Positions 9,769-18,222 of a DNA stretch of 64,000 nucleotides are shown one piece after another. The notes under the pieces are model-generated. The model worked only from the letters and a program-made list of their open reading frames with translations, made no database searches and was not told the origin of the DNA. Both the position numbers and the translations under genes were made by a program. Within the stretch, counting starts at the first letter, position 1, and every line of letters begins with the position of its first letter. The stretch comes from Chloroflexota bacterium (GTDB lineage: Bacteria > Chloroflexota > Dehalococcoidia > Lucifugimonadales > Lucifugimonadaceae), in NCBI GenBank assembly GCA_027624075.1, contig JAQBUH010000003.1:1-64000 (forward strand), in the 5' to 3' direction.

Positions 9769-10074
9769 ATGAATAAACTGACTGAAAATATATTCAAACC
9801 ACCGAGTGATGGGAGCATCGACTGGAAACCCTTACTAAAGGCGTTTTCGATACTGTTGATCTCCGGTACGGCGGGTGCGTATCTAGTTGCTTTGCCATCG
9901 TACTGGGCAGACCATTGGTCGGAATTATGGTTTTTAACAGAAGGTGATTTTGATCGTGTTTACACGCTCGACCAGATCACCAGGCATCTGTTCCTGATCT
10001 GGTTTCTGGCTTATTTCTTGCTTCAGTCATCCTACTTTGACAACCCTAGCAGGCTGCTGAAAAAGGTATCTTGA
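9769..10074 (+). pseudogene. Small membrane protein truncated by the IS insertion
   Basis: ATG 9769 opens a frame of about 101 codons with two hydrophobic segments (about 24-44, LLKAFSILLISGTAGAYLVA, and about 79-92, LFLIWFLAYFLLQ). At residue 93-95 (N-P-S) the frame enters the left inverted repeat of the IS (from 10046), and the last residues RLLKKVS are IS-derived. The native C-terminus is lost, and its continuation beyond 11412 is short or unclear. No family recognised. Codon use is less GC-rich than the neighbours, suggesting acquired DNA. Confidence 0.55.
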
Positions 10075-11408
10075 CCTCTTTCATAAGGCGGTCTGGTGAG
10101 GGAATAGGCTACCTGGGTGCTGGCCAGCCGCCTGAATCAGGGGATGGCGCCGTGCCACGGGCCACGGTTGGCCCCCTTCCGTGGCGTCCGGGGTCACAGG
10201 ATGGCCGTCTCAGGCGGTCTTTGGGCCAGCTTCGCGGCGATCTTCGCCATCCTGACCAGGTTGTAGGCGGTTGCGAGCACCTCGAACCAGAGCCCGTTGC
10301 GTGCCGTGCCCCTGTACCTCAACTTCCTCGATCCTCCCACCGTCTTCATCCAGCCGAAGATCTCCTCGACTCGTTTGCGCACCCGCTGGCTCTGCCTGTA
10401 GCTGGCATGCCGGGTCGTCCGCCCATCGATGGCTGAATGCAGCCGCTTTCTGGCCACGTGTGCCGTTGTGTTCATCACCCAGCACGTGTCTACAAAGTTG
10501 CCGGTGTCGTACCCCTTGTCAGCTCCTACCGTGATGCGCCTTTTCCCTGGTATCCGTTTGAGCATCCTGATCGCAGCCCTCTCCTCTGCCGTACCGGTTG
10601 CCTCTGTGAGCTCGGTATCCACCACAAGGCCATTGCGGTTTTCCATCAGGACGTGGCCAGCGAATGACAGACGGGCTTCCTTTCCCGGGCCCTTGCGGGC
10701 AAGCCTTGCTTCCGGGTCTGTAGTAGAGCGGTGAGTGCTGTTCAAACGGCGCTCTCCCTTGAAGTCCACCTCCCTGTTCCTGCCGCCGGAGCCGGAAGAA
10801 CCGGGTGGTGGATCATCTTCCCCTACAGGGCGGAAGCTCTTCAAAGAAGCCCATGCATCCAGCAATGTCCCGTCTACAGTGAAGTGGTCATCAGAGAGGA
10901 GATTCCGCCGCCTGGCCTCCGACACTACGGCGTCGAAGAATCTACGGGACACCTCGTGCTCAAGCAGGCGCTCACGGTTCTTGGAGAAGGTGGTCGGGTT
11001 GAATGCAGGGTCAGAGATGTTCAGGTCCAGGAACCACTTGAACAGGAGGTCGTACTGGAGGCGCTCACAGAACTGCCTCTCACTGCGTACTGAATAGAGG
11101 GCGATGAGCAAAGACGACTTCAGGAGCTGCTCAGGCGGGATCGAGGGCCGCCCGATGCGGGAGTACATCTGGTTGAAGACAGGCGAGAGTCCTGTGAGCG
11201 CGTGCTCCACGATCGACTTGATCTCCCGAACCGGATGGTCCTGCGGGACCATTTGGTCCGGGGTGATGGCAAGGAGCATATTGGCCTGCTGGTCCCTGTC
11301 GCCGCGCATCTCAGCCTCCTGACTACGCTCTGCTCTCATTCAAACTTCCTACAGCGTAGCCAATCCCATCACAAATCGCGAATCCAGCCAGAGTTTTTCA
11401 GCAGCCTG
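10050..11408 (-). mobile_element. IS5/IS1182-like insertion sequence
   Basis: An element of about 1.36 kb with one transposase. A 19-bp perfect inverted repeat bounds it: CTAGCAGGCTGCTGAAAAA at 10046-10064 and its exact complement at 11394-11412. The outer CTAG is palindromic and is probably the duplicated 4-bp target, leaving ends CAGGCTGCTGAAAAA. It interrupts the small membrane gene at 9769. The intact transposase and perfect ends suggest a recent arrival. Confidence 0.85.
10194..11339 (-). CDS. DDE transposase of the IS5/IS1182 type
   Basis: Transposase of 381 aa with an N-terminal DUF772-like region (RPSIPPEQLLKSSLLIALYS, about 65-84) and a DDE (RNase H-like) catalytic domain. Visible catalytic stretches are FTVDGTLLDAW (first Asp, about 153-163), GADKGYDTGNFVD (second Asp, about 270-282) and R-K-R-V-E-E-I-F-G-W-M-K (Glu, about 330-341). 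This is full family length, with no frameshift or stop. It lies centrally between the 19-bp inverted repeats. Assignment to IS5 versus IS1182 is not settled by eye. Confidence 0.9.
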   Translation of the reverse strand: MRAERSQEAEMRGDRDQQANMLLAITPDQMVPQDHPVREIKSIVEHALTGLSPVFNQMYSRIGRPSIPPEQLLKSSLLIALYSVRSERQFCERLQYDLLFKWFLDLNISDPAFNPTTFSKNRERLLEHEVSRRFFDAVVSEARRRNLLSDDHFTVDGTLLDAWASLKSFRPVGEDDPPPGSSGSGGRNREVDFKGERRLNSTHRSTTDPEARLARKGPGKEARLSFAGHVLMENRNGLVVDTELTEATGTAEERAAIRMLKRIPGKRRITVGADKGYDTGNFVDTCWVMNTTAHVARKRLHSAIDGRTTRHASYRQSQRVRKRVEEIFGWMKTVGGSRKLRYRGTARNGLWFEVLATAYNLVRMAKIAAKLAQRPPETAIL

Positions 11409-11521
11409 CTAGAGCGAGTACGCCTGCTCGAATTCCCTGTACCTCAAGTGGATGACCGTCATGTGCACTGAAGTCTGCGCCAACAGCATTTGCAATTACA
11501 TCCGCGACGCCTCGACTTGCT

Positions 11522-12796
11522 CTAGCCGCGCCCGCCGGCCAGCCGCCTCGCCTCAGGCAATCGCTTCAGCCTCAGCATCGCGATCGTGCCGATCACCGGA
11601 CCTGCGGCAAGCGCCGCAAACGCCACTCCCCAGCCCGTCGCCTCCTGCAGCACCGGAACGAGCCAGATGGAGCCTGCGGTCAGCAGGAAGCCGAGCCCGG
11701 TCTGGAACGTGAGTATCGTGCCGCGGTACTCGGGGGGAGCGAGCTCTGTCACGGCGGTCGAGAACTGCGCCGAGTCCGCCACTACGGTTGCGCCCCAGAT
11801 CATCGCCACGACCACGATCAGCGGCGCAAGCTCGTCCGGCAGGAAGCCGATCATGAGGGCCATGCCGCCGGAAAGCACCATCGCAAGGCTCGTCACAGCA
11901 GTCCTGCCGATTCGCTCTGCCAGGATTCCGGCAAGTGGACTGGCGACAGCGCCGGCGAAGAAGACGCCAAACGTGAGAGTGCTCGCAAGGTCCAGCGAGT
12001 CGCCGATGATCGGCCGCGTCCCGACAAGGTAGACCATGAAGGCGCCAATCCACGCCCACATGGCATAGAGCTCCCACATGTGGCCGAGGTAGCCGATCAG
12101 CGTCAGCCGCAGGCCGCGCTCGGTGAACAGGGTGAGCATTGACGCGGGCCGGAACTTTGCCGCCGGCGCCTCGAATGGACCGTCCCTGACCAGCGCGCGC
12201 ATCGCCGTTCCGCCTGCGAACGCGAGAAATGAGCTACCGATGATTACCGCCTCCCAGTTGTCGACGAAGATCGACCTGAGCAGGTGTGGAGAGCCGGAGC
12301 CGAGCGTTAGCGCGCCGATCATCATGCCGAGCGCGAAGCCGCGGCCGCGGTTGAACCATCCTGAAAGCACCTTCATGGCAGGCGGATAGACGCCGCCGAG
12401 AAATGCGCCAGTGCCGAAGCGGACGAGGATGAGCAGCGGCAGGTTGTCGGCCGGGATGACGAGCAGGTTGAGCAGGCCTGCGCCGATAGCAGAGATGAAG
12501 AACAGCGTGCGGGCGTTCAGCAGGTCGGCGATATTGGTGAGCGCAATAACGACGGTGCCGAACACGAACCCGAGCTGCACGGCGATCGTTAGCCACGCGA
12601 CGTCCTGCTCACCGAGGCCTTTTTCGGCCTCCAGCGCGGCGGAGATGGCGTTTGTCGAGAACCAGACGGAGAGGCCGAATAGCGATGCGACGGAGACGAT
12701 GATGAGCGTGCGGTAGCGGGCACGGGCATCGGCGCTGCCAGGGTTGTCCCCTGCGTTCTCGCCTGATGATAATAGTGTCCCTGTGGTCTGACTCAT
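11522..12796 (-). CDS. MFS transporter
   Basis: Major facilitator permease of 424 aa with about 12 hydrophobic segments beginning at about 30 (SVASLFGLSVWFS) and ending at about 405. The loop after the first helices is less canonical than in sugar or drug porters, but VRFGTGAFLGGVYPPAMKVL (about 126-145) is typical of anion/organophosphate-like MFS proteins. ATG 12796 sits 75 bp from the divergent thioesterase start at 12871, so the short spacer should carry both promoters. The substrate is unknown. Confidence 0.86.
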   Translation of the reverse strand: MSQTTGTLLSSGENAGDNPGSADARARYRTLIIVSVASLFGLSVWFSTNAISAALEAEKGLGEQDVAWLTIAVQLGFVFGTVVIALTNIADLLNARTLFFISAIGAGLLNLLVIPADNLPLLILVRFGTGAFLGGVYPPAMKVLSGWFNRGRGFALGMMIGALTLGSGSPHLLRSIFVDNWEAVIIGSSFLAFAGGTAMRALVRDGPFEAPAAKFRPASMLTLFTERGLRLTLIGYLGHMWELYAMWAWIGAFMVYLVGTRPIIGDSLDLASTLTFGVFFAGAVASPLAGILAERIGRTAVTSLAMVLSGGMALMIGFLPDELAPLIVVVAMIWGATVVADSAQFSTAVTELAPPEYRGTILTFQTGLGFLLTAGSIWLVPVLQEATGWGVAFAALAAGPVIGTIAMLRLKRLPEARRLAGGRG

Positions 12797-12870
12797 GCGT
12801 CATTCGATGTTAGCTTGTTCGGCGCAGGTTCCCTGGCGGGCGAATCCAGTGCGTATACGGAGTTTACGAG

Positions 12871-13371
12871 TTGGTTTCTGCGGACAGAACATACTTCCAG
12901 GATGGGTTGCACGGCAATCACTGCTTCGGTTGCGGGGCGTGGAACGAGCGCGGCCTCCGCATCAAGAGCTTCTGGGACGGCGATGAGTCGGTCTGCGTGT
13001 TCGAGCCGCAGCCGCACCACGCCGCCATGCCGCCGGATGTGATGAACGGTGGGATCATCGCAGCGGTGATCGACTGCCACAGTGTGTGCACGGCGATCGC
13101 GGACGCGTACCGGCGAGAGGGGCGTGACGTGGGAGAGGGCCAGACTATCTGGTATGCGACCGGCTCGCTGCAGGTGAATTACCGGCTGCCGACGCCGGTT
13201 GCTGGGCCGATCACGGTGCGGTCACGGATCACAGAGTCGAGCGGCAAGAAGACGGCGCTGTCTGTCGAGCTGTTCTCGTTCGAGGGTGAGATGACGTGCG
13301 ACGGATCGGTGCTGGCGATCAGGGTGCCGGACGAGTGGGCGGACCCTGAGGGGTTGCTGAGGCACCGGTGA
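12871..13371 (+). CDS. PaaI-type hot-dog thioesterase
   Basis: Acyl-CoA thioesterase-like protein of 166 aa. The N-terminal region carries a C-F-G-C-G pair of cysteines (about 18-22), frequent in this subgroup. The hot-dog active-site pattern is seen in MPPDVMNGGIIAAVIDCHSV (about 53-72), where N-G-G and the following D fit the PaaI H-N-G-G-x(4)-D motif with the His replaced. The start codon is TTG at 12871; no better start is available before the conserved region. Divergent from the MFS gene. Substrate unknown. Confidence 0.83.
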   Translation: MVSADRTYFQDGLHGNHCFGCGAWNERGLRIKSFWDGDESVCVFEPQPHHAAMPPDVMNGGIIAAVIDCHSVCTAIADAYRREGRDVGEGQTIWYATGSLQVNYRLPTPVAGPITVRSRITESSGKKTALSVELFSFEGEMTCDGSVLAIRVPDEWADPEGLLRHR

Positions 13372-13389
13372 ACGCTTCGACCCTCTGCG

Positions 13390-13580
13390 TCAACCTGCAC
13401 CGCCTTTCTCTTGAGTAGTCCGATGCTGGTTGAGATGTTCCATTAATGCTGAAGTCGGGCTAGCTCCCAGTTTTTGCCGTAATATCTCACTCACGATGTC
13501 GCTCAGAATCTGGGGCAAGTCTCGGTTATTCGGGTCAGATTGCAATGGCCAGGGTACTGGCCTGTAACCTTGATGAACAA
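13390..13580 (-). pseudogene. C-terminal fragment of a HEPN-domain gene split by IS1595-type element
   Basis: Reading the minus strand leftwards from the 8-bp target duplication gives an open frame of about 61 codons, beginning QGYRPVPWPLQSD and ending in a TGA at 13390-13392. If the element at 13581-15383 is removed with one target copy, this frame joins exactly in phase with RLRNRIVH of the upstream fragment (15384 on), restoring RNRIVHQG, the C-terminal motif of Apea-type HEPN domains. The fragment has no start of its own. Confidence 0.8.
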
Positions 13581-13649
13581 CTTGCTTATCCGGTTGCTTA
13601 CAGTAGGCACTAGATATAGTGGTCTTGTTGTGAACTCCACTTCAAAACA

Positions 13650-13955
13650 TTAACTCGGCTGTACACTCCAGATTTCGTATTCAACTTCAACCTCTGTTTG
13701 ATTTTTGTTCTGAAGAACTAAGAATGCTTCGGTCTGTCCGGTTGAAATAAGCCCTGTACTAAGAAATCCTGTATTAAGTTCCCCCGCTATGGGTTTGACT
13801 TTTCTATCAAATGCTATGTCGGCCATGCCTTCCGAATCAACTACGAGCATGTCCACTTCATGATCTGAATGGACAATCAAATGCACAGTACCAGTACCAC
13901 GTAGTTTGATTGGTACGGTGGCTGATTCATTTGGTTTTAGATTGACAGATGACAT
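13650..13955 (-). CDS. Passenger protein of the IS1595-type element, unknown function
   Basis: A 101-aa product starting MSSVNLKPNESATVPIKLRG. It is rich in beta-branched residues and predicted all-beta, with no signal peptide, Cys or membrane segment (V-H-L-I-V-H-S-D, L-V-V-D-S-E-G, F-L-V-L-Q-N-K, V-E-V-E-Y-E-I-W as likely strands). The pattern resembles small Ig-like or jelly-roll folds, but no family is recognised. It begins 14 bp after the stop of the membrane-protein gene and so is probably cotranscribed with it and the transposase. A longer frame in the same phase (to 14339) is a shadow of the membrane gene. Confidence 0.6.
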   Translation of the reverse strand: MSSVNLKPNESATVPIKLRGTGTVHLIVHSDHEVDMLVVDSEGMADIAFDRKVKPIAGELNTGFLSTGLISTGQTEAFLVLQNKNQTEVEVEYEIWSVQPS

Positions 13956-13969
13956 GTTATTACTACTAC

Positions 13970-14299
13970 TTAAGCGATACTTATAGTCTTGGCAGGAGAC
14001 TTTTCTACGTCCCCGAAATCCACAGACACACCGCCCCCTGAAATTTTCTGAACTCGCTGTAGCACGAATCTCAGTGTGACTGAAAATACCGGTAGCAGTA
14101 GAATTATTGATGCTCGCCAATTTGAATCTAGTGACACTAGAATAGATTTGATGCGCTCGAATTCTGAATTCGCACCAAAAGCCATATAGAACAGACCTAT
14201 ACATACCATTATGGTGATATAAATGATCGCCAATGTCTCGGCAACCGCTGCCACTAGAAGAAGAATGTTCGTGGCACTGGTGTTGTGTTTGTCTTGCAT
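13970..14299 (-). CDS. Passenger two-helix membrane protein of the IS1595-type element
   Basis: A 109-aa protein with two strong hydrophobic segments, about 11-42 (NILLLVAAVAETLAIIYITI and onward) and about 64-84 (SIILLLPVFSVTLRFVL). A short charged loop lies between them, and a C-terminal cytoplasmic tail contains VSVDFGDVEK. No family recognised. It lies 40 bp after the transposase stop on the same strand and just before the beta-rich passenger. Membrane and soluble small partner pairs are often seen in toxin or immunity cargo, but nothing here proves such a role. Confidence 0.6.
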   Translation of the reverse strand: MQDKHNTSATNILLLVAAVAETLAIIYITIMVCIGLFYMAFGANSEFERIKSILVSLDSNWRASIILLLPVFSVTLRFVLQRVQKISGGGVSVDFGDVEKSPAKTISIA

Positions 14300-14339
14300 T
14301 GTTTAAAAAAGCATACTGCTCAGGACTAGAGGTAGCCAT

Positions 14340-15323
14340 CTACTCGACACCCCCGCCTAGAGACTGGACTTTAGCACGCGAAGGTGGTTGTGGGTTCTTA
14401 TGCTGATAGGTTCCCCTGTACAGCCCTTTGTATGTCGGCCCCTCTGACTTCGCAGTCAGTCCCAGAATCGTCTGGAATGCCGCTTGCAAGTTCCCTCGCC
14501 GGTTGTACCGGAAGGCGAACTCGTTCAAATATGCTTGCAAGTGCTTCTGGCTAACCCTGCCGTGGTGAGTGCCGAGTAGCCATGTCTTCATGTTTGAGAC
14601 GGCTCTATGGAAGTGCGGCAACACAGCGTCCGGGTCATCGCCCAGCATCCCTGTGGACTGGACACGGTGGACGTAACCGGCTTCGTACAGACCGTTGTAG
14701 GACGGTGAGCCATCGGTGATGACCTCGGAACCACGTTCCACGGTGTCGGTGACGAACTTGAGTACGGCACTAGCTCCCACGGACGAAATCTTCTGGAACC
14801 TCACCCGCGTGGGTCTGCCGTCCCGTAGCTCTACAGCACCAATCACGATTGCCTTAGTGGTACTTCGACCACGTGCACCGGCTACAGGCCCACCGACATA
14901 CGTCTCGTCAACCTCGACTGTTCCACGCAACAGGTCGCGGTCCGGGTTGACCATCGCTGCTCTGAGCTTGTGGAGCATGTTGAAAGCCGTCTCATATCGC
15001 TTAATCCCCAGTTGCTTCTGTAGCTGAACAGCGGAGATTCCGCGCTTGTCCGTGACCATCAGATAAGCCGCCCAGAGCCACAGGCAAAGAGGCTGTTTGG
15101 AGCGATGCATCACGGTTCCGGCTGTAGCTGAGTAGACCTTGTTGCAAACAGTGCATTGGAGTGCATGTCTATCGGTGCGCCCCCATGCCTCTGTATTCGT
15201 GCAGTTATCACATACGAATCCGTCCGGACAACGTGAGTCAATGATGTAGCGGAAGCAGTCATCTTCAGACTGAAACCGGTGAGTGAACTCAGGAAGGGAC
15301 TTGGGAAAGGTGGGTCTAGTCAT
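14340..15323 (-). CDS. IS1595 family (ISXO2-like) transposase
   Basis: A 327-aa transposase. The N-terminal zinc ribbon has Cys pairs CDNC (about 39-42) and CTVC (about 57-60), the family hallmark. The DDE-type domain shows V-E-V-D-E-T-Y-V-G-G (first Asp), V-I-T-D-G-S (second Asp) and the late N-E-F-A-F-R-Y-N segment, in the expected order. Full length, with the start 60 bp inside the right inverted repeat. The element carries its own transposase, so mobility is plausible. Confidence 0.95.
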   Translation of the reverse strand: MTRPTFPKSLPEFTHRFQSEDDCFRYIIDSRCPDGFVCDNCTNTEAWGRTDRHALQCTVCNKVYSATAGTVMHRSKQPLCLWLWAAYLMVTDKRGISAVQLQKQLGIKRYETAFNMLHKLRAAMVNPDRDLLRGTVEVDETYVGGPVAGARGRSTTKAIVIGAVELRDGRPTRVRFQKISSVGASAVLKFVTDTVERGSEVITDGSPSYNGLYEAGYVHRVQSTGMLGDDPDAVLPHFHRAVSNMKTWLLGTHHGRVSQKHLQAYLNEFAFRYNRRGNLQAAFQTILGLTAKSEGPTYKGLYRGTYQHKNPQPPSRAKVQSLGGGVE

Positions 15324-15383
15324 TATGCTGTGAGTCTATCTACACCAGATGTTGTACCCACTGTAAGCAACCGGATAAGCAAG

Positions 15384-16049
15384 ATGAACAATGCGGTTTC
15401 GCAGCCTGCGCATCTCACCCAACCCCAGAGCCTCGTGGATCCGATCGGTCTTAATACCGAGGGAAAAAGCCTCGGACGACAGGAACCGCGCTGCCTTAGT
15501 ATCAAGTTTGCCGCGACTGCGCTCGATGGACATCAGGGCCTCTAGTGCGATCCACAGGGCGACAAGCCTGTCTGCGCCGGTTTCGGCCCGTTTCGACTGG
15601 TCATACCAGTTCAATGCGACATAAACCTGTGGTGCGAGATGCTGATTCGCCACCGCTTCGACCGCACGCCGAATGTCCTCCTGCGCAGCCGTCGTTACAG
15701 CAGCCTCTGCACCGGCGTAACCCTGGAACCTGAAGGACTTGCCGTATGAAGTGTCCGGTTTGATGAGGCGAACGTACTCGCCGACCTTCACCGGAGCTAT
15801 ACGTTGGCTCAAACACAGGCTTACCGACGCGGCGAACTGTTCGGCCAGTGATGTCCGGTTATCCCACCATTCAGCCCAATCCGGAGCGCAGTCGTGTTGA
15901 TCTGGTAGTTGGAGCGTCCATGCCGGAGAGGCTGCAACGGAAAGGGCGAAATAGTCAAGAGGCCGATGTCGCTGCGGACTCGCATCATTCGCCGCCCTTC
16001 CGGCACATGTAGATGCTGTTGGTCGGGTTCGATGAGTCGAGCACTTCAA
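15384..16049 (-). pseudogene. N-terminal part of an Apea-like HEPN gene, interrupted by the IS1595-type element
   Basis: The frame encodes a HEPN-like helical domain: LVALWIALEALMSIERSRGK (helix with conserved acidic residue) followed by RLRNRIVH, matching the HEPN R-x(4-6)-H RNase motif. After RIVH the frame runs into the right inverted repeat and stops at 15336-15338. Joining to the fragment at 13390-13572 restores RNRIVHQG and a natural C-terminus. The 5' end is also unclear: the first about 20 codons overlap the methyltransferase gene, so the true N-terminus may be missing. Stand-alone HEPN proteins of this kind occur in defence and toxin contexts. Confidence 0.78.
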
Positions 16050-17052
16050 CCTCTCTCAGCCCCGCTTTGGCCAGCATCTCGAGCGCAAGCTCCCTGCCCC
16101 AGACCGTGCCAAGCCCCGCGCCGTCTGCCGCAAGCGATACGGTCATGCAGTGCATTGTGCTGACTGCGTAAAGATAAGGCGCAAGCGGGTTACCGATGTT
16201 GTTCGCCAGATCGCTGGAAGCTTTTATGTCGATCATCAGGTAAACGCCGCCGGGCGCAAGGCAGCGGTTGATCTCATTCAGCGCAGCCTGTGGGTTGGCC
16301 TGGTCGTGGATGGCGTCGAAGGTAGTCACCAGGTCGAAAGCCAGGTCTGCCGGGAGAGCGGTCGCGTCCTGCACCTCGAAGCGGACGTTGGAGAGACCCA
16401 TCGAAGCGGCCTCGGCGCGGGCGAGCTCGATGGCGTCTGACGCGATGTCGAAGCCCAGGAAGGTTGATGACGGGTATGCGGCGGCCATCAGGTTCATGTT
16501 GTGCCCGGTGCCGCAGCCGATGTCGCAGGCGCTTATTCCTGAGACCAACCGTTGCTCCAGTCCTGGCACGACGCGGATGTAGCCGTTGAACAGCCACTCG
16601 TTGTACTCTCGCCGGAACCGCTGGTCCATGAGAGCGGTGAACTCCGGACGATAGGCGGCATACGGCACGCCGCCGCCGTTTCTGAACGCTGCCGCGACAG
16701 AGTCGACGTGCTTGCCGAGGTATGTGAGCAGGGGCGCTGAGACGGCGCGGTTTGAGCCGCCGTCGCCGGTGAGGGTGCGGGCATGTTCGGGCGGCAGTGT
16801 GTATGTTCGGCTGACCGGGTCAAAGTCGACTATGCCGCCGGTTGTGACCGCGCCGAGCCATTCACGGACGTAGCGCTCTTCAAGCCCGGCGCGTTCGGCG
16901 AGCAGCGCGCTGGTCGCGGGGCCGTTTGCGGCAGCCTCCCAGAGCCCGGTGCGGAAGCCGATGTCTATCATGAGCGTGAGCGCCGCTCCTGTGTAGATAT
17001 CGCCGACTCGGGCAAGGAACCGCTTCGCCTTTTCGTCGTCCAAGTAGAACAT
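15985..17052 (-). CDS. SAM-dependent methyltransferase with N-terminal winged-helix domain
   Basis: Class I methyltransferase of 355 aa. Residues about 15-95 form a winged-helix/dimerisation region (LLAERAGLEERYVREWLGAV). The Rossmann SAM-binding motif I is ACDIGCGTGHNMNLM (about 174-188), with an acidic motif at G-F-D-I-A-S (about 199-204) and D-A-T-A-L-P (about 229-234). This architecture is shared with O- and S-methyltransferases such as the mycobacterial Rv2258c group. The substrate is unknown. Its 3' end overlaps the decayed HEPN frame; the next gene on the strand upstream is the deazaflavin-type reductase, 35 bp away. Confidence 0.88.
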   Translation of the reverse strand: MFYLDDEKAKRFLARVGDIYTGAALTLMIDIGFRTGLWEAAANGPATSALLAERAGLEERYVREWLGAVTTGGIVDFDPVSRTYTLPPEHARTLTGDGGSNRAVSAPLLTYLGKHVDSVAAAFRNGGGVPYAAYRPEFTALMDQRFRREYNEWLFNGYIRVVPGLEQRLVSGISACDIGCGTGHNMNLMAAAYPSSTFLGFDIASDAIELARAEAASMGLSNVRFEVQDATALPADLAFDLVTTFDAIHDQANPQAALNEINRCLAPGGVYLMIDIKASSDLANNIGNPLAPYLYAVSTMHCMTVSLAADGAGLGTVWGRELALEMLAKAGLREVEVLDSSNPTNSIYMCRKGGE

Positions 17053-17087
17053 CCTCTCGTGTGGCGTTGTGTCGCCAATCTCGGGGG

Positions 17088-17543
17088 CTATCCGGTCCCG
17101 TCTCCGGTTTCAGGCCGGCTTACCGGCGCAGGCGGCTTGTCCTTGCCGGAGAGCCGCAACCTGATCAGGACGGCCTCCCCGTCTCCGGCAGGCGCGATCG
17201 ACTTTCGCACCCAGCCCCGGTCGATCAACCCCTGCGCAATGGCGACGGGATCGTCGAGGACAACTTCTGGCGCCATTACCAGCTTACGGCCCTTGAGGTA
17301 TACCGGCAGGGCGTCCGCCTGTCGCAGGTTCCGCCACCACTGCCTCCGCCTGTACGTCATCACCGAAATGCCGTCTTGTGCGGCCCGGTAGTTCACGGGC
17401 ACGAGGTATTTTCGTCCGCTCTTGCGGCCTGTTATCTCAAGCAGGACGACTTTCCCGCTGAGCAGCCGGTGAAAGCGGCTTCGGAGCAGCCATTTTACGA
17501 TGGCGTTGCCGATTGCCAGAAACGGTTTGAGTAGTTTGCTCAT
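17088..17543 (-). CDS. Nitroreductase/deazaflavin-dependent (F420) oxidoreductase family protein
   Basis: A 151-aa split-beta-barrel protein of the DDN family (nitroreductase/cis-F420H2-dependent). Diagnostic stretches are VVLLEITGRKSGRKYLVPV (about 32-50), in which T-G-R-K-S-G binds the deazaflavin phosphate, and W-W-R-N-L (about 69-73). The N-terminus is amphipathic and may touch the membrane, as in Ddn. An F420-like cofactor would be required; no F420 biosynthesis gene lies in the window. Same strand as the methyltransferase and likely cotranscribed. Confidence 0.85.
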   Translation of the reverse strand: MSKLLKPFLAIGNAIVKWLLRSRFHRLLSGKVVLLEITGRKSGRKYLVPVNYRAAQDGISVMTYRRRQWWRNLRQADALPVYLKGRKLVMAPEVVLDDPVAIAQGLIDRGWVRKSIAPAGDGEAVLIRLRLSGKDKPPAPVSRPETGDGTG

Positions 17544-17667
17544 CTTACTGTTCAGCCCTTAACAAAACCGTGCGTGACCTCAAAGTGTATTAGCTAAGGT
17601 CAGCACACCAGGAACCGCTCGCCGCGCCTTGCCAGAGCCAAGGTCCCGGCGATTACAAAGGACATCG

Positions 17668-18222
17668 ATGTCGTTCACAGAGATTCTCAACTCATACTCG
17701 TTGGTCATTGCGTTCCCGGTGCTGCTGCTCTCGATGTTTGTTCTGCTGCCGATCAGGCGTTGGCGCGTGCGTATCCCGTTGTACACCACTGTGCTTGTGG
17801 CAGCCGTGATCGGCTTTTCGCTGTTGCGGCCGGGAGACAGCACAGTGGCCTCGACAGAGGAGGCGAACCAGGTGCTGGCCTCCGGTCAGCCGGTTTTTGT
17901 TGAGTTCTTCTCGAACACATGCACTCTGTGTCTTGCGAGCGAGCCAAATGTGAAGAGTCTCACATCTGAGATAGGCGACAGGGCGCAGGTGCTGAGATTG
18001 AACGTGCAGGACGGGCTGGCCGTGCCTCTGATGCGTGAGTTCAACGCCTTTTCGACGCCCACGTTCATTGTGTTCAACGACCTTGGACAGGAGGTCTGGC
18101 GGCAGACCGGCGCCGTCCTCGATAAGGGTGATGCGTTGGCGGCGTTGGGGCTTGACCGGAGCGCCCAGACCGGCCAGACGGGGCAGGCGCCAGAGAGTGA
18201 GCGGGTCAGTTCCGGGCGGTGA
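17668..18222 (+). CDS. Membrane-anchored thioredoxin-like protein
   Basis: A 184-aa protein. Hydrophobic segments at about 9-28 and 38-55 anchor it, followed by a thioredoxin fold. The active-site motif is F-F-S-N-T-C-T-L-C (CTLC, about 85-88), with the cis-Pro in F-S-T-P-T-F-I-V-F (about 124-132). The fold probably faces outside the cytoplasm for disulfide exchange or cytochrome/thiol maturation. ATG 17668 has CAAAGGAC upstream; a preceding in-frame ATG (17629) lacks one. Its 3' end overlaps the convergent PfkB gene by 17 bp. The low-complexity tail (QTGQTGQ) is unremarkable. Confidence 0.85.
   Translation: MSFTEILNSYSLVIAFPVLLLSMFVLLPIRRWRVRIPLYTTVLVAAVIGFSLLRPGDSTVASTEEANQVLASGQPVFVEFFSNTCTLCLASEPNVKSLTSEIGDRAQVLRLNVQDGLAVPLMREFNAFSTPTFIVFNDLGQEVWRQTGAVLDKGDALAALGLDRSAQTGQTGQAPESERVSSGR

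Larger units (their letters stand above)
13581..15383 (-). mobile_element. IS1595-family (ISXO2-like) element with two passenger genes and 8-bp target duplication
   Basis: An element of 1803 bp. Its ends are inverted repeats of 30 bp matching at 28 positions (13581-13610 against 15354-15383; outer sequence CTTGCTTATCCGGTTGCTTA). It is flanked by the direct repeat ATGAACAA at 13573-13580 and 15384-15391, the 8-bp duplication expected for IS1595. It encodes a transposase and, downstream on the same strand, two small non-transposase genes. Base composition is visibly more AT-rich over the passengers. It splits a HEPN gene. Confidence 0.93.

Noticed and set aside
13650-14339. A single 229-aa gene across the passenger region
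   Set aside because: Its first half is a His/Ser/Arg-rich shadow of the membrane-protein gene in another frame; the real start is near 13955.
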